Shown one piece after another: positions 50,253-58,574 of a DNA stretch of 64,000 nucleotides. Made by a program: the position numbers and the translations under genes. Source of the stretch: Streptomyces sp. AC558_RSS880 (GTDB taxonomy: Bacteria > Actinomycetota > Actinomycetes > Streptomycetales > Streptomycetaceae). The stretch is from positions 64,985 through 128,984 of the forward strand of contig NZ_JAGMUJ010000134.1 in the NCBI RefSeq assembly GCF_019049255.1, written 5' to 3'. The stretch's first letter is position 1; each line of letters starts with the position of its first letter. The notes under the pieces are model-generated. The model was not told the DNA's origin. It saw nothing but the letters and a program-made list of their open reading frames with translations, and searched no databases.

Positions 50253-51533
50253 ATGGTGACCGATCCCTGGGTGGCCCTGGAGCCGGGAGCCGACCCTGCC
50301 GAGCGCGTACGCGTGCTGCACCGGGCGCACGAGACCTTCACCGAGGCCGGTACGGTGCCGCGCCCGGTGCGCGGCGTGGTCGCCGAGTCGTGGCGGCGCT
50401 CGGCACGTGCCGGGGTGCGTCCGGACGGCACCGCCGACATCGAACTGACGGGCAGTGACCTCGGGGCCTACCGGGCCGAACACCCGCTGGCGCATGTGAT
50501 GCCGCTGTTCCGGGAGCTGCTGGGCACGTTCGCCTCCGACGGCCGGCACCTGCTGGCGGTGTGCGACGCGCGCGGCAGGCTGCTGTGGGTCGAGGGGCAC
50601 GCGTCGACGCTGCGGCAGGCGCGGCGGATGAACTTCGTGCCGGGCGCGCGGTGGTCGGAGAGCGCGGTCGGTACGAACGCGCCGGGCACGGCGGTCGCCG
50701 TGGGCCGTCCGGTCCAGGTGTTCGCGGCCGAGCACTTCGCGCGGCGCGTGCAGCCGTGGACGTGCGCCGCGGCCCCGGTCCACGATCCCCGCACGGGGCG
50801 GCTGCTCGGTGCCGTGGACATCACCGGCGGGGACGGCCTCGCGCATCCGCACAGCCTGGGGTTCGTGCAGGCCGTGGCGCGTGCGGCGGAGTCCCAGCTG
50901 GCGCTGCTCGCTCCCGGACGCCGGGCTTCCGGCCGGCCCGAACTGGCGGCGCTGGGCCGCGACCGGGCGGTGCTGACGACGGAGGGCCGCAGCATCCGGC
51001 TCAGCCGTCGGCACAGCGAGATCCTCGTCCTGCTGGCCGAGCGTCCCGACGGCCTGACCGGTGACGAGTTGCTGTGCGCCCTGTACGAGGACGAGTCGGT
51101 GACACCGGTGACGCTGCGCGCGGAGCTCGCCCGGCTGCGCCAGGTGATCGGGCCGGGGCTGCTCGCGTCGCGGCCCTACCGGCTCACGGTGTCCCCGGAG
51201 TCGGACGTCGCCGTCGTCGAACGCCGGATGAGGGCCGGCGCGGTCACCACCGCCCTGGCCGCCTATCCGGGCCCGCTGCTGCCCGCCTCCCGGGCCCCGG
51301 CGGTCGTACGGCTCAGGCGCCGCCTCGCCGACGGCCTGCGCGCGGCGCTGATCGCCCGCTCGGACCCCGACCTGCTGGCCGACTGGGTCCACGCGCCGTG
51401 GGGCGAGGATGACGTGGACGTGTGGCGGGCGCTGACCATGCTCCGGCCGACGGCCGTGAACCGGGTCCGTCTGGCCACGCTCGAAGCGGAGTTGAGGGCC
51501 CCGGACGGCTGGGCCCGCCGCGAGGACCGCTAG
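50253..51533 (+). CDS. GAF-domain transcriptional regulator (AcoR-like)
   Basis: About 426 residues from ATG 50253 (GTG 50256 is equally close to GGGAGG). The N-terminal helix RRSARAGVRPDG and the GAF-like sensor (LLAVCDARGRLLWVEGHAST, ARWSESAVGTNAPGTAVAVG, VDITGGDGLAHP, residues ~95-220) match actinobacterial AcoR/GAF regulators. The C-terminus has a winged-helix-like part (IRLSRRHSEILVLLAERPDG LTGDELLCALY). No sigma-54 AAA domain is present. The aldehyde dehydrogenase gene 100 bases downstream is its probable target. Confidence 0.85.
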   Translation: MVTDPWVALEPGADPAERVRVLHRAHETFTEAGTVPRPVRGVVAESWRRSARAGVRPDGTADIELTGSDLGAYRAEHPLAHVMPLFRELLGTFASDGRHLLAVCDARGRLLWVEGHASTLRQARRMNFVPGARWSESAVGTNAPGTAVAVGRPVQVFAAEHFARRVQPWTCAAAPVHDPRTGRLLGAVDITGGDGLAHPHSLGFVQAVARAAESQLALLAPGRRASGRPELAALGRDRAVLTTEGRSIRLSRRHSEILVLLAERPDGLTGDELLCALYEDESVTPVTLRAELARLRQVIGPGLLASRPYRLTVSPESDVAVVERRMRAGAVTTALAAYPGPLLPASRAPAVVRLRRRLADGLRAALIARSDPDLLADWVHAPWGEDDVDVWRALTMLRPTAVNRVRLATLEAELRAPDGWARREDR

Positions 51534-51635
51534 CGCCTCCGCTCTCCCGCAACGTGGTTGCAACGTCCGCCTCCTTACGCTCCGGCGCGGAGCTGCCCAA
51601 CGGCGGGCAGCGCTGCCGAAGGAGGCCAGTTCCGC

Positions 51636-53159
51636 ATGACCCGTTACGCGGCGCCCGGGAGCGAGGGCGCGATCGTCTCCTACCAGTCCCGCTACGACCA
51701 CTTCATCGGCGGCGAGTACGTGCCTCCGGTCGCGGGGCGGTACTTCGAGAACCCGAGCCCGGTGAACGGACAGCCGTTCACCGAGGTGGCGCGTGGCACG
51801 GCGGAGGACGTCGAGGCGGCGCTCGACGCGGCGCACGCGGCCGCGCCCGGCTGGGGGCGCAGGCCGGCGTCCGAGCGGTCCGACATCCTGCTGAAGATCG
51901 CCGACCGCATGGAGGCCCACCTGGAAGCACTCGCGGTGGCGGAGAGCTGGGAGAACGGCAAGCCCGTGCGGGAGACCCTGACGGCCGACATCCCGCTGGC
52001 CATCGACCACTTCCGCTACTTCGCCGGTGCCGTGCGCGCCCAGGAGGGCTCGCTCAGCGAGGTCGACGACGACACGGTCGCCTACCACTTCCACGAGCCG
52101 CTGGGCGTCGTCGCCCAGATCATCCCGTGGAACTTCCCCATTCTGATGGCGACGTGGAAGCTCGCGCCCGCCCTCGCCGCGGGCAACACGGTCGTCCTCA
52201 AACCCGCCGAGCAGACGCCGGTCTCCATCCACTACTGGCTGAGCCTCGTCTCCGACCTGCTGCCGCCGGGCGTGCTGAACATCGTCAACGGCTTCGGCCC
52301 GGAGGCCGGGAAGCCGCTCGCGTCGAGTCCGCGGGTGGCGAAGGTGGCCTTCACCGGCGAGACGTCCACGGGGCGGCTGATCATGCAGTACGCGGCCGAG
52401 AACCTGAAGCCGGTCACGCTGGAGCTGGGCGGCAAGTCGCCGAACATCTTCTTCGACGACGTGTGGGAGAAGGACGACGAGCTGCGCGACAAGGCCCTCG
52501 AAGGGTTCACGATGTTCGCGCTGAACCAGGGCGAGGTGTGCACGTGCCCCTCCCGGGGGCTGATCCAGCGCGGCAACTACCCCGACTTCCTGGCCGCGGC
52601 CGTCGCCCGCACCGAGCTGATCAGGCCCGGGCACCCGCTCGACACCGACACGATGATCGGCGCGCAGGCCTCCAGCGAGCAGCTGACCAAGATCCTGTCC
52701 TACATCGACATCGGCCGGAAGGAGGGCGCCAGGGTCCTCACGGGCGGCGAACGCGCCGAGTACGACGGCGACTTGAAGGGCGGCTACTACGTGCGGCCGA
52801 CCATCTTCGAGGGCGACAACCGGATGCGTGTCTTCCAGGAGGAGATCTTCGGTCCCGTCGTCTCGGTGGCCTCGTTCGACGGCTTCGACGACGCGATCAG
52901 GATCGCCAACGACACGTCGTACGGCCTCGGCGCGGGCGTGTGGACCCGTGACATCAACACGGCCTACCGCGCCGGGCGCGCGATCCAGGCGGGCCGCGTC
53001 TGGACGAACTGCTACCACACCTACCCCGCGCACGCGGCGTTCGGCGGCTACAAGCAGTCGGGGATCGGCCGGGAGACGCACAAGATGATGCTGGACCACT
53101 ACCAGCAGACGAAGAATCTGCTGGTGTCGTATTCGCCGAAGAAGCTGGGCTTCTTCTAG
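51636..53159 (+). CDS. NAD-dependent aldehyde dehydrogenase, ExaC/AldB type
   Basis: A 507-residue protein starting at ATG 51636 with AAGGAGG about 10 nt upstream. The N-terminal YAAPGSEGAIVSYQSRYDHF IGGEYVPP, IIPWNFP, FTGETSTG, LELGGKSP and the nucleophile region NQGEVCTCPSR (Cys302) are visible, as is the end motif GGYKQSGIGRE. The whole pattern follows ExaC/AldB enzymes, which oxidise acetaldehyde, glycolaldehyde and similar aldehydes to acids. In many actinomycetes this gene follows a GAF regulator, as here. Confidence 0.95.
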   Translation: MTRYAAPGSEGAIVSYQSRYDHFIGGEYVPPVAGRYFENPSPVNGQPFTEVARGTAEDVEAALDAAHAAAPGWGRRPASERSDILLKIADRMEAHLEALAVAESWENGKPVRETLTADIPLAIDHFRYFAGAVRAQEGSLSEVDDDTVAYHFHEPLGVVAQIIPWNFPILMATWKLAPALAAGNTVVLKPAEQTPVSIHYWLSLVSDLLPPGVLNIVNGFGPEAGKPLASSPRVAKVAFTGETSTGRLIMQYAAENLKPVTLELGGKSPNIFFDDVWEKDDELRDKALEGFTMFALNQGEVCTCPSRGLIQRGNYPDFLAAAVARTELIRPGHPLDTDTMIGAQASSEQLTKILSYIDIGRKEGARVLTGGERAEYDGDLKGGYYVRPTIFEGDNRMRVFQEEIFGPVVSVASFDGFDDAIRIANDTSYGLGAGVWTRDINTAYRAGRAIQAGRVWTNCYHTYPAHAAFGGYKQSGIGRETHKMMLDHYQQTKNLLVSYSPKKLGFF

Positions 53160-53169
53160 ACGCAGGAAA

Positions 53170-53217
53170 GGGGCGCCCGACCAGGGCAGATACTTCGCCA
53201 ACGCTGCCCGATGCCCC
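53170..53217. terminator. Bidirectional terminator
   Basis: Nested stems GGGGC/GCCCC and GGGCAG/CTGCCC lie between the convergent aldehyde dehydrogenase and LacI genes. Confidence 0.65.
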
Positions 53218-53228
53218 CTCGCCTGCGA

Positions 53229-54257
53229 TCACCTGCGCGCCGAAGTCTCCTCGCGGAGCGGCGCCGTCGAGGCGCGTACCACGAGTTCGGTGGCGAGCTC
53301 GATGTGGTGGGACTCGACCTTCTCGCCGTTGGCCAGTCGGAGGGCGATGCGCAGGGCGGCACCGCCCATCTCCCGTAGTGGCTGGCGCACGGTGGTCAGT
53401 GGCGGTGAGGTCATCCGGGCGAGGCTTGTGTCGTCGAAGCCGACCACGCTCAGGTCCTCAGGGACGCGCAGACCTCGGGCACGGGCGGTCTCGATGACAC
53501 CGAGGGCGATCTCGTCGTTGCCTGCGAAGATCGCCGTCGGTGGCTCTTGCAGGCCCAGCAGCGCCGTGGCGCCGAGCAACCCGGTCTCGTACGTGAATTC
53601 TCCGGGCCGGACGTAGGCGTCGGGTACCTGCGCTCCTTCCGCCTCCATGGCGGCGCGGTAGCCGTGCATGCGTGCCTGGTTGCATACGGCCATGGCCGGT
53701 CCGCCGAGATAGGCGACGCGGCGGTGGCCCAGGGAGAGCAGGTGCTGGGTCGCCGTCAGGCCGCCGGCGAAGTTGGTCGCCCCGACGCTGTTGACCCGGC
53801 TGTCCGGCAGGTGCAGTGGGTCCAGCACGACCAGAGGCAGCCCGGACCGGGCCAGTTCGTTCAGGTGCGCTGTGGTGTACACGCTGGTGACCGCGATGAC
53901 GGCGCGGCGCCCGGCCGAGACCAGGTCCCGGGCCCAGTGTGGGGCACGGGACGCCTTGCTGATCACCACCGAGGCCCCCGATTCGGCTGCGGAGTCGATG
54001 ATGCCTTCCAGGGTCTCCGCCACGTACGACTTGAGGCCACCCTTGAACTGCACCTCGATGGTCGGGCTTTCGACGGCCTCGGTGTGGCGGAACACGGGCG
54101 CGAGGTACTGGTGCTGACGCAGCAGTTCCTGCACCCGGGTGCGGGTGTGCGGCGCCACGTCACCGCGACCGTTGACCACTTTGGACACGGTCGCGACGGA
54201 GACCCCGGCCGCTTGGGCGATATCCGCCAAAGTGGTGCGCCTGGCGTTCGGTCGCAT
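53229..54257 (-). CDS. LacI-family transcriptional regulator
   Basis: A 342-residue protein. HTH TTLADIAQAAGVSVATVSKV VNGRGDVAPHTR (residues 8-39) and hinge, then the sugar-binding core (SLGHRRVAYLGGPA, PTAIFAGNDEIALGVIETAR, DLSVVGFDDTSLARMTSPPL TTVRQP). It faces away from the sugar ABC operon across the GH3 relic. Operator-like CGAAA-n-TTTCG sites upstream of that operon are its likely targets. Confidence 0.93.
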   Translation of the reverse strand: MRPNARRTTLADIAQAAGVSVATVSKVVNGRGDVAPHTRTRVQELLRQHQYLAPVFRHTEAVESPTIEVQFKGGLKSYVAETLEGIIDSAAESGASVVISKASRAPHWARDLVSAGRRAVIAVTSVYTTAHLNELARSGLPLVVLDPLHLPDSRVNSVGATNFAGGLTATQHLLSLGHRRVAYLGGPAMAVCNQARMHGYRAAMEAEGAQVPDAYVRPGEFTYETGLLGATALLGLQEPPTAIFAGNDEIALGVIETARARGLRVPEDLSVVGFDDTSLARMTSPPLTTVRQPLREMGGAALRIALRLANGEKVESHHIELATELVVRASTAPLREETSARR

Positions 54258-54266
54258 CGGTTCCTC

Positions 54267-54890
54267 TCAGCTGTACGTCCACCAGTGTGGTGAGCCGCCG
54301 GTCGGGTCGGCAACGCGTGTGGAACCGGTCAACCGTACGGCAACCCGGCACCGAGCTCGTCCGGGTAAGCGCCGACGGGCCCCTCCGCCTCGACACGTCC
54401 GACGACGTGCGTGAGATCGCGTCCGGTGAACACGGTCCGATCGGCATGCGCGCCGACCCGTACGCGTGCGCTCGCGACCGGCTCCAGCCGTACCTGGGCG
54501 CAGCGGGCCAACTGCCGGACTGTCCGGCCCGACCGCTCGGGACGGCAGGGGATCCGCACCCACAGCTCGGTGGGCAGGCCCCGGTCACCGGCGGCTGCCG
54601 TACACCCGGGTGAGGTGACCGAGACCATGTGGGGCGACCTCTTCCGACGGAACGCTCCCGTGACTCCCGCGAACGCGACCTCCAGAGGCGCCACTTGCAG
54701 GCTCTCGGCCCGTCCGTCGCCGCCTTCGGCCACACGCCCCGGGCAGTTGCCGACCCAGCGGCTGCCGAGCCGCGCGACCTTGCCCGCCACCGTCGCCTCA
54801 GCCAGGAGGGCATCGACCCGGTCCGGCATGGGCGGCACCGGGCCCGGCCGGCGCGGCATGACCTGCGCCGACAGTGTGTCAGCCGCAGCC
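54267..54890 (-). pseudogene. Relic of a GH3 beta-glycosidase
   Basis: The minus strand reads DRVDALLAEATVAGKVARLG SRWVGN (near 54755-54835), the N-terminal signature of GH3 enzymes. About 250 bases later it reads RQLARCAQVRLEPVASARVR VGAHADRTVFTGRDLT, the C-terminal fibronectin-like part, and after a frame change RVAVRLTGSTR. The catalytic middle (over 500 residues) is missing. It lies between the LacI gene and the intact ABC operon. Confidence 0.75.
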
Positions 54891-54924
54891 ATCGCATCGT
54901 CCCCCGCCCTCAACCAGCCCGCTT

Positions 54925-54937
54925 CGAAACAGTTTCG
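54925..54937. promoter_or_regulatory. LacI-type operator candidate
   Basis: CGAAA-CAG-TTTCG has perfect 5-bp arms. Related sequences occur at 55038-55051 (CGAAACTTAATTTG) and 55080-55092 (CGAAAACCTTTCA). The form resembles operators of LacI-type xylan/glucan-utilisation regulators. Confidence 0.6.
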
Positions 54938-55020
54938 GTCCCTGCCAAGGTTTCTCCAGGGTCGTTCCCGCCCGATACTACGCAGGCCGACTGCAGCCCG
55001 ACAACGCGCCTGCACATACC

Positions 55021-55049
55021 TTGACAGGGCGTCAGCCCGAAACTTAATT
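55021..55049 (+). promoter_or_regulatory. Near-consensus promoter of the sugar ABC operon
   Basis: TTGACA (55021-55026) and TTAATT (55044-55049) are 17 bases apart, an unusually good sigma-70-type match for Streptomyces. The -10 lies inside CGAAACTTAATTTG, so repressor binding there would block transcription. The first gene starts at 55139. Confidence 0.75.
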
Positions 55050-55138
55050 TGCACGAACAGAGCTCGGAGAAGGCCTTTTCGAAAACCTTTCACCACGACT
55101 CACGAGAAGCCGATGGCTCTCGAGTGCGGAGAAAAGAC

Positions 55139-56449
55139 ATGGCGCTCTCCCGACGTACCCTCCTCGGCCTGGCCGCCGGCGTGCCGGTCTCCGCGGCGCT
55201 GGCGGCCTGCGGCTCGTCCGGCCCCAGCAAGAGCGGCGGTGGGGCCACGTACTGGTACCTGAACGGCCAGCCGCAGGAAGGCGTCCGAGCCAGTGCGGTG
55301 GACGCGTTCAACAAGGCCCACCCCAAGGAGGAGATCGAGGACACCTCCTTCGAGAACGACGCGTACAAGACGAAGATCAAGACCGCCATCGGTGCCGGGC
55401 AGGCGCCCACCATCATCTGGGGCTGGGGCGGCGGGACGCTGCGCACCTACGCGGAAGCGGGCCAGGTCGAGGACCTCACCTCGTGGTTCGACGAGCACTC
55501 CGAGGTCAAGAAGCGGCTGTTCCCGTCCTCGTTCGGCGCGGCGACCATCGACGGCAAGATCTACGCGATGCCGTCCGAGGTCGTGCAGCCGATCATCCTC
55601 TACTACAACAAGAAGGTCTTCGACCAGGTCGGCGTGGAACCGCCGGAGTCCTGGGACGACATCATGGCGCTGGTGCCCAAGTTCAAGGCGAAGGACATAG
55701 CACCGTTCGCCCTCGGTGGCCAGTCCCGGTGGACGAACATGATGTGGCTGGAGTTCCTGTTCGACCGCATCGGCGGTCCCGAGGTGTTCCAGGCCGTCCT
55801 GGAAGGCGAGAAGAACGCCTGGTCCAACCCGGCCGCCATCACCGCGCTGACCAAGGTGCAGGAGCTGGTCGAAGCCGGTGGGTTCGTCAAGGGCTTCTCC
55901 TCGATCACCGCGGACTCCAACGCCGACCAGGCGCTGCTGTACACCGGCAAGGCCGCGATGATGCTGCACGGCGCCTGGTCGTACGGCATCCAGCAGACCG
56001 AGGGCGGGGACTTCGTCTCCAGCGGCTCGCTGGGCTTCATGACCTTCCCACCCGTGGAAGGCGGCAAGGGCGATCCGAGCAACACCGTCGGCAATCCCGC
56101 CCAGTACCTGTCCATCTCCTCGAAGGCCAGCGCCGAGCAGAAGAAGATCGCCAAGGACTTCTTCGCCACAGGCGCCCTCCAGGACGATGAGGTGAAGAGG
56201 TGGATCGCCAACGGGTCGGTGCCGATCCGGCTGGGCACGGAGAAGCTGCTGGCCGCCGCCAAGGGCGCCGAATTCCTGCAGTTCACCTACGACATCGCCA
56301 GCAAGGCCAAGGTGTTCGCCCAGTCCTGGGACCAAGCGCTCAGTCCGACGGCCGCCGAGACCATGCTGGACAACATCGTCAAGTTGTTCCAGCTGTCCGT
56401 CTCACCGAAGCAGTTCGCCGGCAACCTCAACGCGGTCATCGGCACATGA
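55139..56449 (+). CDS. ABC sugar transporter, substrate-binding lipoprotein
   Basis: A 436-residue family-1 solute-binding protein from ATG 55139 (GGAG 7 nt upstream). It begins with a twin-arginine-like RRTLLGLAAG and a lipobox LAAC with Cys24, so it is a membrane-anchored lipoprotein. The body shows YWYLNGQPQEGVRASAVDAF NKAHP, PTIIWGWGGG, IDGKIYAMPSEVVQPIILYY NKKVFDQVGVEPPESWDD and GKAAMMLHGAW, as in oligosaccharide binders. Its stop overlaps the first permease start. With the GH3 enzyme downstream, the ligand is probably a plant-derived oligosaccharide. Confidence 0.94.
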   Translation: MALSRRTLLGLAAGVPVSAALAACGSSGPSKSGGGATYWYLNGQPQEGVRASAVDAFNKAHPKEEIEDTSFENDAYKTKIKTAIGAGQAPTIIWGWGGGTLRTYAEAGQVEDLTSWFDEHSEVKKRLFPSSFGAATIDGKIYAMPSEVVQPIILYYNKKVFDQVGVEPPESWDDIMALVPKFKAKDIAPFALGGQSRWTNMMWLEFLFDRIGGPEVFQAVLEGEKNAWSNPAAITALTKVQELVEAGGFVKGFSSITADSNADQALLYTGKAAMMLHGAWSYGIQQTEGGDFVSSGSLGFMTFPPVEGGKGDPSNTVGNPAQYLSISSKASAEQKKIAKDFFATGALQDDEVKRWIANGSVPIRLGTEKLLAAAKGAEFLQFTYDIASKAKVFAQSWDQALSPTAAETMLDNIVKLFQLSVSPKQFAGNLNAVIGT

Positions 56450-57348
56450 GCTCACTCACCGGTCGTCCGCCGCGTCGCGAACCGCGCAGCATCCTGCCGT
56501 GGCTGGCGGCGCCGGCGCTGGTGCTCTTCGTCGGCTTCGCCGTGCTTCCACTCGTCGGAGCCTTCGCCCTGAGCTTCACCACGTGGGACGGAATCGGCGC
56601 CATCCACCCATCGGGACTGACCAGTTGGCGTGCGGTGCTCACCGACCCCGGACTGCCGCACGCCCTCTGGGTGACGTTTCTGGTGATGGCCGTGTCCTGG
56701 GCCGTTCAGACGCCGATGAGTATCCTGCTCGGCACGTTCCTGGCAGGCCGCCAGCGCTACCGTGCGGTGCTGGGCGTGGTGTACTTCGTCCCGCTGATGC
56801 TCAGTTCCGCGGCGATCGCGATCGCGTACAAGGCCCTGCTGGACCCCAACTTCGGGCTCGGCGCCGGGCTGAAGATCGAGGCGCTCAGCAAGGACTGGCT
56901 GGGGCGGCCCTGGCTCGCGTTCGGGGTCGTCGTCTTCGTCGTCTCCTGGCAGTTCGTCCCGTTCCACTCCCTGATCTACCAGGGTGGTGTCCAGCAGATC
57001 CCGCAATCCCTGTACGAGGCGGCGCAGTTGGACGGAGCCGGACGGATCCGGCAGTTCTTCAGCATCACGCTGCCCCAGCTGAAATACACCATCATCACCT
57101 CGTCCACGCTGATGGTGGTCGGGTCACTGACCTTCTTCGACCTCATCTTCGTCCTGACCGAGGGCGGCCCCGGCGACGCCACCCGGGTCCTCGCGCTGGA
57201 CATGTACAAGCGGGGATTCCAGGCCAGCCTGATGGGACCGGCCAGCGCCATCGCGGTCATCCTGGTCCTGGTGGGTCTGGCCCTCGCCCTCCTGCTGCGC
57301 CGGCTCGGTGGCCGGGACGCCGGCGCGAGCCAACTCGAGGGGGCCTGA
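56446..57348 (+). CDS. ABC sugar transporter, permease 1 (MalF-like)
   Basis: A 300-residue inner-membrane permease. ATG 56446 overlaps the binding-protein stop (ATGA). Six hydrophobic segments and the ATPase-contacting EAA loop (EAAQLDGAGRIRQFFSITLP) are visible. FFDLIFVLTEGGP is a typical MalF/UgpA segment. It works with the next permease. Confidence 0.93.
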   Translation: MSSLTGRPPRREPRSILPWLAAPALVLFVGFAVLPLVGAFALSFTTWDGIGAIHPSGLTSWRAVLTDPGLPHALWVTFLVMAVSWAVQTPMSILLGTFLAGRQRYRAVLGVVYFVPLMLSSAAIAIAYKALLDPNFGLGAGLKIEALSKDWLGRPWLAFGVVVFVVSWQFVPFHSLIYQGGVQQIPQSLYEAAQLDGAGRIRQFFSITLPQLKYTIITSSTLMVVGSLTFFDLIFVLTEGGPGDATRVLALDMYKRGFQASLMGPASAIAVILVLVGLALALLLRRLGGRDAGASQLEGA

Positions 57349-57349
57349 C

Positions 57350-58246
57350 GTGACCACCACGCTGACCGAACCGCGACGGCCGCAGAAGACCACCCACCAC
57401 GAGGGGCGTCGCCGCTCCCGTCCGGCGGCCCGCCGGCGCAACTGGGCCGGCGGCCTGGCCGGCTGGCTCTGGCTCGTCGTCGTCGCCGTACCCCTGTACT
57501 GGACCCTCATCACCAGCCTCAAGGACCGGAGCCGCTACTACGCGAGCAACCCGCTGGTGCCTTCGAGCGACTCGACACTGGACAACTACCGACTGGTCAT
57601 CGAATCCGACTTCCTTCGCTACTTCATGAACAGCGTCGTGGTCACCGTCGGCGCCGTGGTGCCGGCGGTCCTGTTCTCCTTCATGGCCGCCTACGCGATC
57701 GTTCGCGGTTGGCGCATGCGTGTCCTTCGCGCGATGAACGGGCTGTTCCTCATGGGCCTGGCCATCCCGCTGCAGGCGACGGTGATCCCGGTCTACCTGA
57801 TCATCATCAAACTGCATCTGTACGACAATCTGCTGGCACTGATCCTTCCATCGATCGCCTTCGCCATCCCGCTCTCCGTGCTGGTGCTCGCCAACTTCAT
57901 CCGTGACGTGCCCAAGGAGCTGTTCGACTCGATGCGGGTCGACGGCGCCACCGAATGGACGACGCTGTGGCGGCTGGCGGCGCCGCTCACCCGACCGGCC
58001 ATCCTCACCGTGACCATCTTCAACGCACTGACCATCTGGAACGGATTCCTGCTGCCGCTGGTCCTCACCCAGAGCCCCGACCGCCGGACCCTGCCGCTCG
58101 CGCTGTGGACCTTCCAGGGCCAGTACGGGGTCAATGTTCCCGCCGTTCTCGCCGCCGTCGTCCTGACCACACTGCCCGTCCTGGTGCTGTACGCGTTCGG
58201 CCGCCGCCAGCTGCTGAGCGGTCTGACCGCCGGATTCAGCCGTTGA
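57350..58246 (+). CDS. ABC sugar transporter, permease 2 (MalG-like)
   Basis: A 298-residue permease from GTG 57350, one base after the first permease ends. The EAA loop reads DSMRVDGATEWTTLWRLAAP, and NSVVVTVGAVVPAVLFSFMA AYA matches MalG relatives. No ATPase gene is present; Streptomyces sugar importers usually share the multi-task ATPase MsiK encoded elsewhere. Confidence 0.93.
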   Translation: MTTTLTEPRRPQKTTHHEGRRRSRPAARRRNWAGGLAGWLWLVVVAVPLYWTLITSLKDRSRYYASNPLVPSSDSTLDNYRLVIESDFLRYFMNSVVVTVGAVVPAVLFSFMAAYAIVRGWRMRVLRAMNGLFLMGLAIPLQATVIPVYLIIIKLHLYDNLLALILPSIAFAIPLSVLVLANFIRDVPKELFDSMRVDGATEWTTLWRLAAPLTRPAILTVTIFNALTIWNGFLLPLVLTQSPDRRTLPLALWTFQGQYGVNVPAVLAAVVLTTLPVLVLYAFGRRQLLSGLTAGFSR

Positions 58247-58574
58247 TCGACACTGACGCTGTGGCCGGTGGCCGGCCTGTGGTGCGAGACGTTCCGTGCG
58301 CTCCAGGATCGAACTCCGACAGAACGCGGTGAGACGCGGCAAACCAGGCTCCGCAGCCGTTGCTCGCACGTCCCGATCCCGGCCGGCACCTCGCCCACCG
58401 GCTCGGGCGGGACGGCCTGCATCACCCCTGGAGGCATCGGCGGCCTCGTCCCCGGGCGAAGCGGATCCGGGCCGATGCCGGAGCCCGGACGCGACCTGCC
58501 CCGCCTTGAGTCCTGCTCGTCTACCTGTTCGCCCGTCGCGCCCCGGCCAAGGGGCTGAGGGGCGTGGGAGGAAA
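58247..58574. other. Gap between permease 2 and the GH3 gene
   Basis: About 330 bases with no convincing gene. No strong hairpin or operator was seen, so the GH3 gene may be read through from the operon or have its own promoter here. Confidence 0.4.

Noticed and set aside
49431..53201. A 1,256-codon minus-strand frame opposite the GAF regulator and aldehyde dehydrogenase
   Set aside because: It is low-complexity and antisense to two genes with full motif sets; only the real TetR gene at its left end is coding.
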